Shown: positions 1 through 12,169 of the stretch, in pieces | How the letters are laid out: every line of letters begins with the position of its first letter | How positions within the stretch are numbered: the first letter of the stretch is position 1 | Assembly: GCA_030762175.1 (NCBI GenBank) | Contig: CM060834.1 | Coordinates: forward strand, 68,243,501 to 68,307,500 | DNA length: 64,000 nucleotides | DNA from: Metallyticus violacea | Lineage: Eukaryota; Arthropoda; Insecta; Mantodea; Metallyticidae | Direction: 5' to 3' | Notes under the pieces: generated by a model | Database searches by the model: none | Told to the model about the DNA's origin: nothing | Seen by the model: the letters and a program-made list of their open reading frames with translations, nothing else | Translations under genes and position numbers: made by a program

Positions 1-79
1 TACAGAAAGTACTGTGTACTTTCTATGTTTTGATATCACAGTTTGACTTATATTACGAAGGTTAATTGAGGGCAACACC

Positions 80-82
<3 letters not shown>

Positions 83-119
<37 letters not shown>
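83..119. repeat. (TA)n microsatellite
   Basis: Uninterrupted TA dinucleotide run ending just before the target site of the first hAT-type element. Confidence 0.98.
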
Positions 120-122
<3 letters not shown>

Positions 123-125
<3 letters not shown>

Positions 126-1238
126 TCATCAGAGCTCGAAAGTTAGGCTGATTTCTATTTGGGTGGATATATTTAAGTAAGATAGAAATGAACATGTTTC
201 CGTACATTTGGGATCGGTAGGGCCAGTTTTTATGTTGCCCTTGGGGGGGGGGGGGGGGGCTATTTTAGCTTCTGTTGCCTGCTGCCTATTTTAAGGTCTA
301 AAACTTTTCTTTTTGCGTGTATTGGATCGTTATGTATTTTTTCTCGATTTTTTTACGCATTTTAAAAAGCATAAAAAGAATTTCAATATATCGAAATGAA
401 AAAAAAGTTATAAAAATTAAATGCATGTTCACCTCACAAAAATATATCTTGAGAATCTTCTTATACATTTTTCTTTTCAAGCAGTCAAAAACTTTCTCCT
501 CGGCCCATTCAGTTCTTTAAATAGCAGATCCTTTTACTAATAATTTTTTATTTCCTGATATACGTATGACGTATATCAGGAAATAAAAAAGATGAGAAAA
601 GTTTCGAATAGTCCTGGCAAATGACCTTGTATCGATCTGCTGCGCGAGACAATTCTAAGAAATTTGTGGTGGGAGTAGCTTTTCAACTGCATAAATGTAA
701 CAAACAACTGTAAGCGAGGGGGTACAGCCGTGCCTATAATATGTCCAGTACGGAAGTAAGAGAGATACCAACCTGATTCCACTATGAACGCACAAACATA
801 AAATGAACTGGACCATAAACCACTGCACGTCTTTTGCTCATTCGCCAGGGCTATTAATATCCACTTTACTTGTCTTGATCAACATAACCATGATGTCCTG
901 AAAGGTGAATGTTCTGTTATAACTGATATGAATCCTTCCGAAATAGTTTTAATATGGTTCAATCACTTCAGTGAAAGTAGAACGCTCTTTATCCATGATG
1001 AAAAATGTTCTCTCTGAAAAAACATCTAGCTGTTGCTTGTTACCAAGGAAAGTAAGCTAAAGTTCTTTAATTATGTGATAAAGGAATTATTAAGTATCTT
1101 AAATACCTATATTTATTATGAGTGATATTATTATCGGTTTTCACTTTTAATAAACGCCCATTTTCAATATTTAAGTGTCATTTTGCCTCCTTAGTATAAC
1201 CAAAATAAATGCCTGAACTTGCGGACTCTGGTGATCAT
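123..1238 (+). mobile_element. hAT-type element copy A, degenerate, with 7-bp target duplication
   Basis: The element spans about 130-1231 and is flanked by the identical heptamer TGATCAT (123-129 and 1232-1238). Its ends are inverted: CAGAGC at the left and a right end reading GACTCTG. The same sequence recurs in the opposite orientation at 4574-5559 and 43767-45072. The + strand around 900-1020 encodes a degraded peptide. In the sister copies this region reads as a motif like SVEVERSFFMMKNALSD, which resembles the C-terminal dimerisation region of hAT transposases (ERSFS..K..LSD). A second shared coding-like block (about 650-700) reads SKKFVVGV. The frame is broken by many stops and the copy is far shorter than an autonomous hAT, so it is non-autonomous or decayed. 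An 8-bp hAT duplication with its first base diverged would also fit the flanks. Confidence 0.75.
243..259. repeat. poly-G run
   Basis: Seventeen consecutive G on the + strand, inside hAT copy A. The corresponding part of the sister copies has no such run. Confidence 0.95.
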
Positions 1239-1361
1239 AAAGTTTGCTTTCTATGTATCAACATTCTATGGTCACAAGTCATGATGTTATGGTCACAAGT
1301 CTGGTGTTAATTCATTGTTTGGCAGTTGTTTAAACAAATGCGTTTCGAGTGACAGTGATAA

Positions 1362-1930
1362 ATGGATAAGACTGAAATTCACGTGTAATTAAAAAATATG
1401 TATTTCCCCTTCCTGAAAAGGATAACAGCAAAGGAAATTAATGAAGGAGTTTATGTGAGTGACGCAGGCCCTTCCTATAAACTGTTCGACACGGAAAAAA
1501 TAAATTCATGCATGAGAGAACAAGCATGGAAGATGCACCAGGTCTTGGAGCTCCAAAATAAGCCACGAGGCCAGAAATCATCGTTAGGTCTATATTATTT
1601 AGCTGACAGACGAGTGAAAGTGCACGAGTTAGCAGAGGCAACAGAGCGGATTCATTTTATTTTTCATAACAAACACACGAAAAACATTGGGCAAGGCGCC
1701 GCGAAAACAAAATCGAATGCGAATATCGGCTAACTGTTTGGAAATGGTTACGAAAAACCCAACCGATTTTTAAGGCGTTTCGTAAGAACGAAATGTGGAT
1801 TCATTACTACACACCGGAAATGTAACAGCAATCTAAATGAGTTCCATCCGTTGAAAGGTGAGGCTAAAAATTTCTGTAACGGAAAATTACTGGATGCTAC
1901 ACATCACTTTTGGAGAGACTGTAGACAACT
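1362..1930 (+). pseudogene. mariner transposase relic
   Basis: The frame opens with ATG at 1362 (MDKTEIHV, then a stop at 1386) and continues as LKRITAKEINEG...DAGPSY, the usual N-terminal helix-turn-helix start of mariner transposases. LADRRVKVHELAEATERIHFI at about 1600-1660 matches the second helix-turn-helix (ADRRVKVREIAEA). Further on, in shifted frames, the + strand reads NPTDF, then WIHYYTPEM and QQSK, the segment around the first catalytic aspartate. The expected DETW is here NEMW, so that aspartate is lost. A piece like SLLERL follows near 1900. The 3' half with the remaining two catalytic residues is missing and sequence identity ends before the inverted repeat at 1957. Several stops and shifts make it clearly dead. 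Confidence 0.85.
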
Positions 1931-1956
1931 ATCGCGTCCGAGAGTGGTAGATATAA

Positions 1957-2080
1957 AATTAACAGTAATTATAAAAGAAGAAAAGGATAAAACACTACGA
2001 GAAAGTCGAAATATAGCGATTACAAGTGTGACTTTCTCTTAGTGTTTTATCCTTTTCTGCTTTTATAATTACTGTTAATT
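1957..2080. repeat. long inverted repeat (about 51-bp arms)
   Basis: The arms at 1957-2007 and 2030-2080 are near-perfect reverse complements (starting AATTAACAGTAATTATAAAA) around a 22-nt spacer. They lie just 3' of a truncated mariner and before a (TA)n tract. RNA from either strand would fold into one hairpin. It could be a foldback or MITE-like element, or an inverted duplication made by repair. Confidence 0.9.
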
Positions 2081-2110
2081 TGTTCCATTGTTAACAGTTA
2101 CTTTATTTTT

Positions 2111-2112
<2 letters not shown>

Positions 2113-2159
<47 letters not shown>
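2113..2159. repeat. (TA)n microsatellite
   Basis: Uninterrupted TA run directly after the long inverted repeat. Confidence 0.97.
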
Positions 2160-2161
<2 letters not shown>

Positions 2162-3400
2162 ACACCTGGACAATTGACCGAACTTTGATTTGAAACACTT
2201 TCGCACATCCTTCCCATTCCCTTGATATCGCTTTCTCAGATTACCATTTGTTTCCGAAAATCAAACCTCCCTTTCTCAACGTAAATTTAAGCCAAATGAA
2301 GAGGTCATACAGGAGGTATACTAGAATTTTGAGGCCTTGAAAACATTATAGCACGTGCGTTGAACCTCGAGGGGACTCTTATCTCGTTGCAAGACTGAAC
2401 GTGTTCTCTTTCATATCAAGCCAACCTCGTACTTTTTGGAGTTGGTTTACCTAGTATTTTTTAATTTCGTTTTTCTCTTACAAACGTTGCCCCCTCCAAA
2501 AAAAATGTAAGTTTAATATAGTGTTCATTATTTTATATTCAGTTAACACAAAGAGAAATAAAGCAACTATTTTAAAAATTCACACGAAATATCACTAGTC
2601 TGCCATCCAGCAACAGCTGACTACTAAACAAATAACTGATATTTTGCATGTGAGTGCGAGATTATTATTTCTGGCTTCCTCATATAAAATAATACAAAAT
2701 AAAATAAAAAATATATATCTTGTTTAGCAAAACAAGAAGGGAAAAGGTCCATATAAATATATGTCTGGAAATCCTTAGTTTTTGAGTTATTAAAGAAAGT
2801 TTATTTCAACGCGTTTCAAGGAACAATCTAACAACTTAAGTTCGTAACCGAAAATAAAACTGATTCTGTTAAATAATCGAATGATATCGATGCAAATCTG
2901 CTGATGCACTTGGCGCATCAGTATTGCATATTTATATGACAAAATATTATTCGCAAAATGCAACAATAGCGCCGCTGATAGTTAGCCATTTACGTAATTT
3001 GGTAATAACCCAATTAAGGATATGATAGAAATAGTCATTTTTACTCTGGAGTAAACTTTCATTAAACTAACTAACGATTTCCGGAAATATTTTATATTAA
3101 CTTTTTTGTTCATTTTGGTAAACTTTTATTAATAATTCAAAAATTAAGGATTTCCGGAATTATATTTAAATGAACTTTTTTTGTTTAAAATGTAATATTA
3201 ATGTGTGTGAAAAAATTGGCAACATAAAAATATTAATATTTCTGCATAAAGCCAACTTTCGGGAGGGGGGCTTACTACACATGCAATTTAGGACATCAAA
3301 ACGCCATATATTAGATATAATTAATATTAATACTAGCTATATTGCATTCAGTTTGAAGCGTTTTGTTCATTAGCCTCTTGGTAGAGCTAAATATTAATAC
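2160..3400. other. no gene recognised
   Basis: AT-rich sequence with only short open frames and no similarity that I recognise. A motif like GATTTCCGGAA(A/T)T occurs twice, near 3075 and 3150, in a locally repeated stretch. Confidence 0.6.
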
Positions 3401-3403
3401 TTA

Positions 3404-4530
3404 CGAGGGTAGGTCTATAAGTTTCCGGCCTCGCCAATAAGGATTATTGCCTTCACAAAAGCCTGATCATACCTTATCTGTTAAGTAAATACTTGCAACT
3501 GCAACTTCCGCTCCGCTGCGTTCAGTTATCGGATATAGTTGCATAAAGAAGGGTATGAGTAGAAGATTGTGACATGATTGAGCTGTTATTAAGTTCCTCA
3601 CAAAAGAAAGACTAACTCCAAATGAAATTAAACATTGAACGGTATATATGGGAAAGCATCCCCCTCATATTCTACCGTAAAAGAATGGGCCAAACTTTTT
3701 CGAATCAGTCGAGAAAGCATTGAAGCCGAAGAGCGTGCTCATTGGCCCTTGGAGGTGTCAACTCCTGAAAACATCGCTCTTGTGGAAGGAGAAATTATGC
3801 AAGACCGGCGGCTCAAAGTTACAGAAATAGCAGCAAATTTGGGCCTTTCTAAAACAAAAGTACTTCTAATTATTCATGAGCAATTAAACACGAATAAGAT
3901 TAGTGCAAGATGGGTGCTTAGACTTTTTCCTCAGTCCAAAAGCAGCAACGAAAGAGAAGTTCAGCAAGCCATTGTTACAGGAGATGAAACTATGCTCTTC
4001 TACTATGATCCCTTGTCCAAATGAGAATCAATGGAATGGCGTAAACCTGGCGAAGCAGGCCAAGTTTACGCCATTCCTCTTCTAAAGGCCAAGATTACCC
4101 AGTCATCCAAGAAAATCTTGGCCAAAATCTTTTGGCACTGTGAAGGAATACTCTTTAGAAGAGGAACACCACAGTAAATGGGGAGTAATATGCTGGCCTA
4201 CTGCAAAGACGTTCAGTTCAAGGCGACGAAAATTGAACGGTGGTGTGTGCCTTCTTCATGACAACGCGCCTGTGCACACAGCTCTTGTTGCAAAGGAAGC
4301 TGTGAAATATGGCTGCAAGGAGATCGATCATCCACCCTACAACCCAGATCTAGCTCCCAGTGACTATTTCCTCTTCTCAAAACTCAAGAAGGACCTTCGA
4401 GGAAGGAAATTTAAGTGTGACGAAGAAGTGGTGGATGCTGTTTACGCCCATTTTGCAGACAAGACCTCTGGCTATTTCTGGGGGTGGGGTTGAATAACAG
4501 GTGAGGTATATTATGGTAATTCTTTCGAAA
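3404..4530 (+). pseudogene. mariner element with broken transposase
   Basis: A mariner-style 5' end (ACGAGGGTAGGTCTATAAG) starts near 3404. Coding begins near 3577 with VIKFLTKERLTPNEI, shifts frame, and continues from 3635 as YGKASPSYSTVKEWAKLF. MQDRRLKVTEIAANLGLSKT is the second helix-turn-helix and VTGDETMLFYYDP carries the first catalytic D. From about 4140 another frame holds LLHDNAPVHTALVAKEAVK with the second D, and PPYNPDLAPSDYFLFSKLKK with the third, so the DD34D triad is present but split over frames. The segment between (SSKKILAKIFWHCEGIL) is damaged by a 30-bp insertion and a large deletion. The C-terminus (ADKTSGYFWGWG) runs into a stop. No 3' terminal repeat is visible and hAT copy B begins 40-70 bp downstream. 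Confidence 0.9.
4033..4077. repeat. short templated inverted repeat inside the mariner
   Basis: GGAATGGCGTAAAC at 4033-4046 is repeated as its exact reverse complement at 4064-4077. The second arm is absent from the mariner coding pattern, so it looks like a templated insertion copied from the adjacent strand during repair. Confidence 0.8.
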
Positions 4531-4566
4531 TGGAAAGGCAATCCAAACAAGTTCGTAACGCAAAGA

Positions 4567-5566
4567 TGATAACCAGAGCCCGCAAGTTCAGGCATTTATT
4601 TTGGTTAAAATAAGGAGGCAAAACGGCACTTAAAATACTGAAAATACGCAGTTAAAATAGGTATTTATTAAAAGTAAAAACAGAGAGTAATATCACTCAT
4701 TATTAATGAATATACGCATTTAAGACAATTTCTTTATTGGATAATTAAAGCACTTAAGCTTACTATTTTTTAAGTTACAAACAACAAGAAGCTTTTTAAG
4801 GCATCAACTGTCACAGTCAGCCCCTTGTCAGAGAGAGCATTTTTCATCATGAAAAAAGAACGTTCTACTTCCACTGAAGTAATTGGAGCATCTTTAAAAC
4901 AAGGATTCATATCAGTTATAATAGAACATTCACCTTTCAGGTTATGTTGATCAAGACAAGTAAAGTGGATATTAATAGCCCTGGCGAATGAGCAAAAGAC
5001 GTGCAGTGGTTTCTGGTCCAGTTCATTTTATGTTTGTGCGTTTAGTATCTCAGGTTAGTATCTCTCTTACTTCCGTAATGAACATATTGTAGGTACGGTT
5101 TGATGCACAGCTGTATCCCCCCGCTTGCAATTGTTTGTTACATTTATGCAGCTGAGAAGTTACCTCCACCACAAATTTCTTAGAATTGTCTTGCGCAGCA
5201 GATCGATACAAGGTCATTTGCCAGGACTAATCAAAACTACAGTACTTTCTTCATCTTCCTTATTTCCTAATATCCGTGCGTTCCTTTTACTAATAAAGGA
5301 TCTGCTATTTAAAGAGCTTAAGTGAATGGGTTGAGGAGAAAGTTTTTTGACCCTTTAATTTTTATAACTTTTTTAACTTTGAAAATTTTCTTTGTGTGCT
5401 TTTTCAAAATGCGTAAAGAATCGCAGAAAAAATACGTAAAGAGGAAAAAAAAAGTTTTAAGCCTCAAAATAGACAACAGAAGCCAAAATAGGGATTAAAA
5501 AAAAAAAGGAAAAGAAAAGAAAAGAAAGGCAAAATATTTATATAACTTCTCGGCTCTGGTGATAAT
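4567..5566 (-). mobile_element. hAT-type element copy B
   Basis: The element spans about 4574-5559 and starts CAGAGCCCGCAAGTTCAGGC, the reverse complement of the right end of copy A, so the two copies face opposite ways. Flanks are TGATAAC (4567-4573) and TGATAAT (5560-5566), one mismatch apart. On the minus strand, about 4940-4770 reads TDMNPCFKDAPITSVEVERS followed by FFMMKNALSDKGLTV. That resembles the hAT C-terminal dimerisation block and is the best preserved of the three copies. A second block near 5150-5230 reads SKKFVVEVTSQLHKCNKQLQ on the minus strand. The rest of a transposase is missing. This copy keeps the uninterrupted sequence GGTTAGTATCTCTC near 5055, the site where a SINE sits in copy C. 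Confidence 0.8.
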
Positions 5567-8500
5567 AGACAAGTTTAAGAAGATTCCGATTTTAATAATC
5601 TTAAAACACGTCTTATAATAAATGATTTTTAAAAAAAAAAACGTGTTTCTATTGCTGATGAAGGTAAAAGATTTGAAATTAAGGCATAAATAAAGTGCGG
5701 AAGTTATTAATGTAATTTAAATGCATTTTTAATTATATTGAACGATTTTTCCCGAATCCAAACCTGAAAATTCACCAGTTAATTCGCATATACAAAGAAG
5801 AAAAGCCAGTTCTGTGAAAAATAAATAGGAGTAAATTTACTATTTCTGCTGAAAGGAGTGGTGTAAAGAAAATGGTAAATAAAAATAAGAAGGTGTGGAA
5901 ACAAGTGAGAAAATATGATTCGACACATCTGTTTTAATTAACTCTTAAGACAGCTGTTGGTTAAACTAGAAGCCTAGAATAAGATGAGAAGAGATTTACT
6001 GTTCCGTAATTGGAGGTCACGATGGCTCAGTTGGTTCGATGAAAATAATGAAGATCCGTGGTTCCAATTCCGGCTGTGACCGGAATTTTTCGAGCTTGAT
6101 TCTTCATTTCCAACATTAGCCCATTTGTTTCCATTTTCAAGGTGGAGGGGGAGGGGGGGGAGAAAGAAAGCAGGAAAGCAGGATTACTATAAAAGCCAAG
6201 AAGAAACGGGAAAGAAGAAGAAAAATCGATAGGATAAAATAAATGGAAAAACGACATACAGGAACACAAATGCAAAAATTAAACCTGCCAAGTGATCTGC
6301 GTCGAATTAGAACCCATATATGAAGGCTGGAGACCTGCATTAATAGAATACGATTGGGAGAGATGAGAGCAAGTGAACTCATTGGTCAGAGGACACGGTC
6401 TGTTAGAACGTCGACTGGTTAATGATTTGATACGTGTCTAGTACATAGGCGAATTTTCACGCCTTTTGAGTGAATCTGCACACAGCCAATGAAAGAATGA
6501 GTGAACTGGTTGATGACTTGATGAGTAAATGAATGCGTCATACACACATAAGGAGTGTATCGATAAACTGATCTCAGTGTTTGCTTGTGTAAGAGTAGCA
6601 AAAAGGAAGTAACGAGCTTTATGTCTGAGCATGCAAGGCCTAAATATCTTTGGAGATTTTAATAAATTTACTGCTATAGTGACTATTAATGTAATATGAA
6701 GAGTCTCTATCCACGAAATTTTATTAGAATTGTTGCAAAAGCACAATTTTTAAAAATAAATATTTATATCAAAATTAATTATGGCAAATCATTGAATATA
6801 AGCATTTCATAATTTATAAAACAGAAAGCTGTAATAAGAAATATTAAATGATACTCTATATTTTAAAATAGGTTTAATAATAATGAACAAACCCTTCCTA
6901 TAAGGTTAGCTACATATCGTACGAGAGAAGACTAATTTCAACTGAAAAAGTGTTCTTTGGATTAATCCATTATATTTACCGTATGCTAGTTTGTACTTAT
7001 ACAGAGAAGAGTTAACAGCCATTTTACAAAGTAGATATAAATGACAGGGCTACTTAAAATGATCAAATCGTTTGGATTTCTTAGATCTGCTTTATTTACA
7101 ATGATAATTTTTATGCTAAGGATTGGAAAAGGCAGAAGAGATGTTATTTTGCTTGTACTAAGTTAATCCATGTGCCATGTTCATATCGAATATGTTAAAC
7201 TCCAGTAAGTTGGGCCAAACCCAACTATGAAGATGAAACTGACAAGGGAATTTTCAGGGAATTCATCTCCAAACCTTGTCTCAAAATTTACATACAGTTA
7301 AATACCTATAGGTTATATGTAAGTGCAAAACATTAGCTGCTCAATAAAAAGGGCGTGAACATTTACTTAAACTTTAGAAAGCACAGCGCGTACCTGGTGA
7401 CAGCAGCTGAACAACCTTCCTCCTTCCATACTTTCCCCCCCGTTACAGCTATGAACAGCCCTGTGATGACACTGAGTGGCGGGCCAGGGAAAATGCTACT
7501 ACTTGTTTTAAGTTCTAATTTCACGCCCTTTTTATTCGTAAGAGCACGTAATATTTTGCACTTACATATCATTTATCAATATCTAACTACGGGTAAAGAT
7601 TGAGACAATGTTTTGGGATTAGCTTCAAAACATAATCGCACAAGGTACATTATTTTTAGCACTGCCATTCGATTCACTCTGTCGACAATTTATTAACCAT
7701 GTCATATGCCCTATAGGTCCAAACAAAAACTATCGAACCACTCGAACCACTCAACTGTAAGCAAGATCAAATTGAAAACAAAGTTGATCAGAATTAATAA
7801 AAGCCTACAACAAAGAACTGCAAACAAAGTAAGATTAAATTAATAGCGGCAGCGTGCCATATCCTGAATGCCACGGCCTCTGTAATACTTTGTCTCCTCT
7901 CATCACCAAAAATATGCAGTATACACATGGGTCATCGGGATTCGATTACACGAAATATTGGCAATGCTATGAAAATTTACGAAACTCAATCAAGATGTGG
8001 AGAGGGAAGAAAAGAAACAGTAATAGTAAAATAAAATGTAAAAATGACGAGAATGGTAGTGGTGATATGAAGCAAAAATATGGAAAAAGGGAATGAAAAT
8101 GTTGAATAAAAAGGCACGATAAAAGAGCAGGAAAGAAAGTGCTTGGAAAGATTGAAGACACCGTCTTGTTTCAGTGAACTTAAGTGATGTCCGTACTTCC
8201 ACTTGCAGTCGACACTATTCTTTCCGCCAAGTCATGAGGAGGAGAAACTGACAGAATCCTTCACTAGAAATAGTAGAAGGGATCAAGATGGCCCGATAAC
8301 GTGAATCACATCCTCTCGTCTTAAGACCCGAATTATTGCTATTCAGCACGCCTGCCAACCATGACGTCCTTTTAAAGGCGAAAAGCATCACAAAAGTATG
8401 AGGTACAGTCAAGCGCAAAAATTCAGAACTAATTTCTTTTGCGTTTTCCACAAAGCACTCCCGGACGAAAGAACGTCACGTCACCCCACTTCCTGTAGGT

Positions 8501-8980
8501 CTGTCATATCTTGTTCTTTGGTAATTCTACAGAGCACCAATCTTCAGCGTATATATTTATTTGAGATTCTACATTCTGATAAGTTGACTAAATACTTTCC
8601 ATTTTTTTAAAACTTTTTCTTATACTTTATTTATCGAGTCTGTTGTCGATTTTTTGCCCATTACTTCCAAATCTCGTTCCCACCACTTGCAAAGCTCACA
8701 TCTCCTTGACTTGATCAATAGAAGTGCTCTAGCTAGGTGGTTTTATATTTCATGTTTCTTCACAGCAAGGATATAAAATGTGATTTCACAATTATATATT
8801 TGATCATCGTTCTAAAATGCTATTTATCGTGGAATTATCATTTTCTCTTTACACAATTGTTTATCTTTCCCTTTATCGTTTTAACTTTTGTGTTTCTCTA
8901 TACATTTAAAGTAATATATGTGGGCAACCCACAGCTTACACTGAGCCTGTTCCTTTTAGAGTTCTACCCTTAACGAACAT
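5567..8980. other. no gene recognised; one tRNA-like block
   Basis: About 3.4 kb of AT-rich DNA. Apart from the tRNA-like segment at 6015-6081 and a poly-G/GA-rich stretch near 6140-6165, I see only short open frames on both strands with low-complexity translations. Confidence 0.6.
6015..6081 (+). other. tRNA-like segment (probable SINE head)
   Basis: GGTCACG at 6015-6021 can pair with TGTGACC at 6075-6081 as a 7-bp acceptor stem (one G-T). ATGGCTCAGTTGGTTCGAT resembles a D arm with internal promoter box A, and GGTTCCAATTCC resembles box B with one extra base. At 67 nt it lacks a normal anticodon arm, so it is a decayed tRNA or SINE head rather than a working tRNA gene. Confidence 0.45.
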
Positions 8981-8981
8981 T

Positions 8982-9200
8982 CCCGGCCAGGGTGGATTTT
9001 TTTCGGGCGTAAAAATCGTTAAGTATTGCTTCCTTCAGAAGGGAAATACAAGCCATAGATCCCGTGTCATAGATTTACGGCATGTCAAAGAATCTCAAGT
9101 ATGAAACAAGAGGCTTCAGGAAAATTTATCGGCAGTTTCACGCCCTAAATTGAATGGGACGCTGATCACTTGAGATGTTAAAGAGTGTTTATGAATAAAC
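8982..9200 (+). mobile_element. SINE-B fragment, 5'-truncated
   Basis: Carries the body of the SINE-B family seen at 37.5, 55.1, 57.7 and 60.4 kb, here in + orientation. It starts at the end of the tRNA-like head (CCCGGCCAGGG), then TTTTTTTCGGGCGTAAAAATC and the GACGCTGATCACTTGAG segment, ending GTGTTTATGAATAAA. Many substitutions indicate an old copy. The box A half of the head is missing. Confidence 0.85.
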
Positions 9201-9204
9201 GAAC

Positions 9205-10040
9205 ACACGGAAACTGCATACATTCGTATTAAGTTTTAGAGCAAGTGGCGAAGTAACAAGAAAAGTCGTGCTTAGAATAAGCTACCAATACTGCTTTGTC
9301 CGGCAAGGATGCCAAAAGCTCAAAGTTTGAATATAACCTAGCTCTAAGTGAAAAGGCCAATATTCTAACCACGATTGCACCCTGTTGTCACGCATAAATA
9401 TTTTATAACATTTTATATTTCCTTTCTCGGAACAATTAAGCAGGAACGTGAGATTTAATAGTTTCTCTGATACTAAACATTTGAACAAGTTTTGCTTGCT
9501 TTAGCCTGAAAGTATTCTACCTCTATGATTTATGCTAGATAATTTTCAGTTTGCATATACTTGTCTCGAGTATGGACTTGTTCTTGTGAAACTTTCAGTA
9601 CTAAAGTTTACTAATGAGAGACCATTCTACGTTTTTTTTTTATTTCGTCCTTTTATTTAGAGTATTTGCTTTCACTTTCCTTTAATAGCCTTGAGATTCT
9701 TACATTTTATTCACTTTTCTTGGCTGTTCTGGAGTAACCGTCTTCCTTAATTTGTATTCTGTTGTAGCTCCTGGGAGAATCTCATTTGCGTAGCCGCTAG
9801 TCTAATCTTTTCTTTTTCAGTCAAAGCTGGGTAGGTTTGTAAGCAATGTGTTATACATCCTTTACTTTATTTTCTCTTCCCAAGTGTCTGGCAAACACTT
9901 TTATGGTATCATACTTTATTATATTCTCTTCCTTACCAGTCTTTGTTTCTTCAGCCTAAGGACCGGTTTCAACAGATGTTGAAAATACACTAACATTTTT
10001 GTTTGTTAACGCCGTGTTAATATTTTAATAATATATTAAG
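9205..10040. other. no gene recognised
   Basis: AT-rich sequence with short open frames only. Nothing recognised on either strand. Confidence 0.6.
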
Positions 10041-10044
10041 ACTC

Positions 10045-10545
10045 CTGCGTTCCACCAAGTGTTTCCAGCATAATGTTCGTTAACATGTTGTTAACGCTCC
10101 CCAGTATTGCACGAGAATGCGGTGTCATAACCCAAAGATTTCTGAACGCACTCCGATGTACTTTTATTTGCTTACAACAATTAAAACATATGGTTCACGC
10201 AAGGAATATTAAAAGGAGCAGAGGCACAAAGGTTCTAACCTCTCTCGTGTTTCATCTACAATCCTATGACGACTGTTTTCCACATTCTGCACCTTTGCAA
10301 AAAAAATTTTTTTTCTCTCTTTTGCGTAATAATTTCACAGTAACTACCTACATCTTACAGCCCTTTCTCTGTTAAGAAAGACTTAACATATCCAAATATA
10401 GAATTTCTACATCTACAGCTGTGTTTGCGGCTATCATTTTCGAACTGTTACCAGTTGTTAAGCTTTTAACACAAAGGAAAGTGATGTTAACTTAACACGA
10501 AGTTTAACACGTTGTTAAAAGTTAACATTGGTTGATGAAACAGAG
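10045..10545. mobile_element. possible short inverted-repeat element rich in GTTAAC
   Basis: The left side (10050-10100) reads AAGTGTTTCCAGCATAATGTT then GTTAAC motifs. The reverse complement of 10510-10560 reads CTCTGTTTCATCAACCAATG then GTTAAC, a loose inverted match. Hexamer GTTAAC and GTTAA variants cluster at both edges. The arms are imperfect and no target duplication was confirmed. The TGTTTCA core resembles the ends of the element at 28445-29464. Confidence 0.35.
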
Positions 10546-10654
10546 TTCTTGAACGTTAAAGCAGTTTAACAGCATGTTAACTCTTAAGAAGTTTTCTTTG
10601 GCCATTTCAACTGATAAGAACTGTATTCTACATAGTTTCTAACGGTCGGTCATG

Positions 10655-10655
<1 letters not shown>

Positions 10656-10691
<36 letters not shown>

Positions 10692-10692
10692 T
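10656..10692. repeat. (AAT)n microsatellite
   Basis: About twelve AAT units. Confidence 0.97.
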
Positions 10693-12065
10693 CTTTAATA
10701 CTCCCCTTTTCTTTTTTTAAACCACAATGATCACAGTCAACTTCTTCTGGAACCACGAATTTATGATCATTTATCAATAACATTTGTTGCGCAACTGCTG
10801 GAGTGCTATTGAAAACACTGTCGCTTCATGAGCATTTTTATTTTGTCTCTGACACGTATCTAAGTAACACAGCAATCTTTAACATTAGGCAGTAAAGAAT
10901 TTAAATGGCTGTATAGACAAGATCTGATCTAATTAGCTACTCGACCAGTAATGCCTCATGATATCTAAATAATTTTTCCAAGCGATTTTTGCACGTGCCA
11001 TTCAAAGAGATATTGAAGACGGATTTTATTTATTTTAACCACAAGGTGCAAATCAACTTCTAAATTTATATGATACAAGGAAAAAATTAACTTTTTAGTG
11101 CTTTTCCCCGCCGGACAACTATATACACTAATTGGATTCATTGCATTGCTATCTTCTATTTGTATTTGTGCAGACAAAATTGGTAAAAACATCTATCATA
11201 CCATAAATATCTATTTATGAAGAAAGGGTATTGCTTTGTTTCGGTAGCTTTAATGTAGAGTGTATTTATTAGATTAGCGCGGATTCCACAATATTCCACT
11301 ACAGCCCCATAGTACCTTCCTGTCCACTCTATGCTTGCATTTTCATATTATTAAAATACTAAACGGGTACATTCAATTTCTACCTTTTGTTTCAATTGTA
11401 AAGTTGGTATCTCGCAGGATCAACTTTGAAATGTCCTAATTTTACTCAAGAGCGGAAAATTTCCTGGTGGTATGATGGAACCTTCCTAAGCCTTCAGAAA
11501 GATAAACATAGAAATCAGAAGGACGGTGCCCCAATCTTCAGGTGCTAAAGAGCAACGGACAAACAACCTGTACCAGAATAAATTAGGCCTGATTTGATTT
11601 TTCTTACGAAGGCCATATCCATCTCCGAAACATTGCATTCAGAAAAGTTTGTATCTAGCCTATGCTTTGTTATACAAAACGAGTAAAACACATAACTAAT
11701 AAAGTTGGCAACGATGGGCTTTAAGTTATAAAAGTATGGATCAGCAAGTTTAAGCCTGCATTCTCATTCTTGTCATAAACAGTATATAAGTTTCAATGCC
11801 CTCACACGTAACGATTAAAATTAACATTGCTAGTGAAAATCAAGATTCGGTTAACAGGCAATTAAACTTTTTTATGGTTGAATAGGAAAGAACGATATAT
11901 ACCTAAAGCTTTTTAGTACACTTCTTTAAAATCGCCATACTATCATCAAAGACAAACATCATGCTACTTATAAGGATAGGAGAATAGCAATGTGCATAAA
12001 AGAATAGCCGGTAAAATATATATGTATAAGAAAATATTCATAAGTATCAGAATATCTGTTTGAAG
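10693..12065. other. no gene recognised
   Basis: AT-rich DNA with short open frames only. No family recognised. Confidence 0.6.
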
Positions 12066-12089
12066 TAGGTATATTATATAAAATTATAA

Positions 12090-12104
12090 CAATAATAATA
12101 ACAG

Positions 12105-12162
<58 letters not shown>

Positions 12163-12164
12163 GC
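12090..12164 (-). repeat. (AAT)n tract, likely 3' tail of the adjacent LINE
   Basis: Long AAT tract immediately downstream (on the minus strand) of the LINE coding remnant. RTE-type LINEs often end in short simple repeats, so I read this as its tail. Confidence 0.7.
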
Positions 12165-12169
12165 TCGAA

